The translations under genes and the position numbers were made by a program. DNA of 5,792 bases, taken from the NCBI GenBank assembly GCA_031389585.1, contig JANMSS010000106.1, positions 1-5,792 of the forward strand, read 5' to 3'. Numbering within the stretch: position 1 is the first letter of the stretch; each line of letters starts with the position of its first letter. The notes under the pieces are model-generated. The model did not search any database. It was not told the DNA's origin and saw only the letters and a program-made list of their open reading frames with translations. The stretch comes from CADEEN01 sp031389585 (lineage in GTDB: Bacteria; Pseudomonadota; Gammaproteobacteria; Burkholderiales; Burkholderiaceae_C). Positions 5,109 through 5,792 of this stretch are shown in pieces.

Positions 5109-5429
5109 ATGCGAAAAACCATCTTCTTCACATTCGTTGTCATCGGTGCAGCCATCGGCCTGGCCTCAGCCTTGGAAGACGAATGGGGTGTGAGGGCTGT
5201 GATGATGACTATCGGTGCCGTCACAGGTGCAGCGATTGGCGGTGCGAATTCGGGCATCGCGGCTCGCGGCAGGATGAAACAGGAGTTCGACATCGCGGCG
5301 ATGCCCGGACTGGGCATGACGCCGACAGACACGATGGACAACTACTGGCGCGACAAGGGTCGGCCGCCGTTGACCAGTGCACTTGAGCCGGAGCATGGGC
5401 GACATCAATTCGACCCAGACAAGCTGTAG
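5109..5429 (+). CDS. Small glycine-zipper membrane protein of unknown function
   Basis: This 106-aa protein begins with a hydrophobic segment, IFFTFVVIGAAIGLASA (about residues 5-21). A charged turn, LEDEWGVR, follows, then a second hydrophobic segment, AVMMTIGAVTGAAIGGANSGIAA (about 30-52), rich in GxxxG-type small-residue spacing. The pattern fits a two-helix inner-membrane hairpin that packs or oligomerises through glycine-zipper contacts. The first segment could instead be an uncleaved signal anchor. The soluble tail (53-106) is hydrophilic, with MKQEFDIAAMPGLGMTPTD and an acidic-basic end. The ATG at 5109 is preferred because the frame upstream (to 4881) runs through GC-rich dyads and reads as low-quality basic sequence; GGGGTGG about 7 nt before the ATG may serve as a ribosome site. 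It stands divergent from the GHKL gene and convergent, 6 bp apart, with the partial gene that follows. I do not recognise the family. Confidence 0.72.
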   Translation: MRKTIFFTFVVIGAAIGLASALEDEWGVRAVMMTIGAVTGAAIGGANSGIAARGRMKQEFDIAAMPGLGMTPTDTMDNYWRDKGRPPLTSALEPEHGRHQFDPDKL

Positions 5430-5437
5430 AACCAGCT
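5422..5437. terminator. Weak hairpin between convergent stop codons
   Basis: AGCTG (5422-5426) and CAGCT (5433-5437) form a 5-bp stem with a 6-nt loop across both stop codons (TAG at 5427-5429, and the minus-strand TAG at 5436-5438). A modest T-rich run, ACTTCTT, follows on the plus strand. This may be a weak terminator; the stem is too short to be sure. Confidence 0.25.
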
Positions 5438-5792
5438 ACTTCTTGCGGATCAGGTCCTTGACGATATCGCTGGCGTTGTCGATGGACGCGCTCGTGTCTC
5501 CAGCAACCTGTTTGCCCGCCTGCTTCAGCAGTGACTTCCGCGACTGAAGCGTGCCGTCGGGCGCCTTGACGACCTCGGTCCTCGCATCGACGGCAGCCGA
5601 ATCTGATCTGACTTGCTGCCGGATGTCGACACCAATTGCTTGAATGTCGGCGCGCAGACTTGGCGGCGCTGTGGCACCTGCCGTAGTTGGGAGTGTCGTG
5701 TCTGTCGCGGACACGGTTCTGCGATTCGATCTTGCCTGGGCGGCGATATCGGGTCCGAGCTTGGCGTCGGCGGCTGCAGCCTCGTGAAGCCG
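5436..5792 (-). CDS. C-terminal end of an unidentified protein, truncated by the window edge
   Basis: The minus-strand frame is open from the right edge of the window (codon at 5792-5790) to the TAG at 5438-5436, giving at least 118 residues with no stop. A GTG at 5714 could be read as a start and would give 92 aa, but no ribosome site precedes it. The 26 codons further upstream (LHEAAAADAKLGPDIAAQA at their start) read as coding sequence of the same Ala-rich, hydrophilic style, so the gene most likely continues beyond the window. The segment has a Thr/Pro/Ala linker (TDTTLPTTAGATAPP), then helices with alternating charge (LRADIQAIGVDIRQQVRSD), and a lysine-rich end (DIVKDLIRKK). It contains no membrane segment or catalytic motif. 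It could be the tail of a large element-encoded protein, but I cannot name it. Confidence 0.65.
   Translation of the reverse strand, partial: RLHEAAAADAKLGPDIAAQARSNRRTVSATDTTLPTTAGATAPPSLRADIQAIGVDIRQQVRSDSAAVDARTEVVKAPDGTLQSRKSLLKQAGKQVAGDTSASIDNASDIVKDLIRKK

Noticed and set aside
4805..5341. Minus-strand open frame of 178 codons across the GHKL start and the small membrane gene
   Set aside because: It overlaps two better-supported genes, includes the dyad-rich intergenic DNA, and its hydrophobic start mirrors the membrane segments on the other strand.

Overview
This window looks like an accessory stretch of a high-GC proteobacterial chromosome or integrative element (Burkholderiales or Xanthomonadales would fit the codon use and the HipAB style; this is an impression, not a placement). 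Genes are tightly packed and often overlap, and none is an obvious housekeeping gene. I see no rRNA, tRNA, CRISPR array or transposase.

Left part (1-1840): a type II toxin-antitoxin operon on the minus strand. hipB (XRE-type HTH antitoxin, 1431-1775) overlaps hipA (Ser/Thr kinase toxin, 161-1444) by 14 bp. An AT-rich control region with several dyads lies upstream of hipB. Positions 1-160 hold nothing I can name.

Middle part (1950-4848): the most unusual section. Three overlapping plus-strand genes form a cassette. The first encodes a STAS-like (DUF4325-type) domain fused to a C-terminal winged helix. The second encodes a 114-aa protein I do not recognise. The third encodes a 369-aa protein with eight cysteines in its first 70 residues and a DUF4417-like body. 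A perfect 17-bp palindrome sits where transcription of the cassette should start. Facing it, and overlapping its last gene by 7 bp, a minus-strand gene encodes a soluble GHKL (histidine-kinase-like) ATPase with intact N, G1 and G2 boxes but no phosphoacceptor or membrane domain. A STAS domain plus a stand-alone GHKL ATPase is the core pair of partner-switching regulation. Here the STAS protein carries its own DNA-binding domain, so I infer a compact signalling module that controls its own operon and perhaps the metal- or Fe-S-binding third protein.

Right part (4849-5792): a 260-bp divergent intergenic region with several dyads, a small glycine-zipper membrane protein (5109-5429), and the C-terminal end of an unidentified minus-strand gene that runs off the window (5436-5792).
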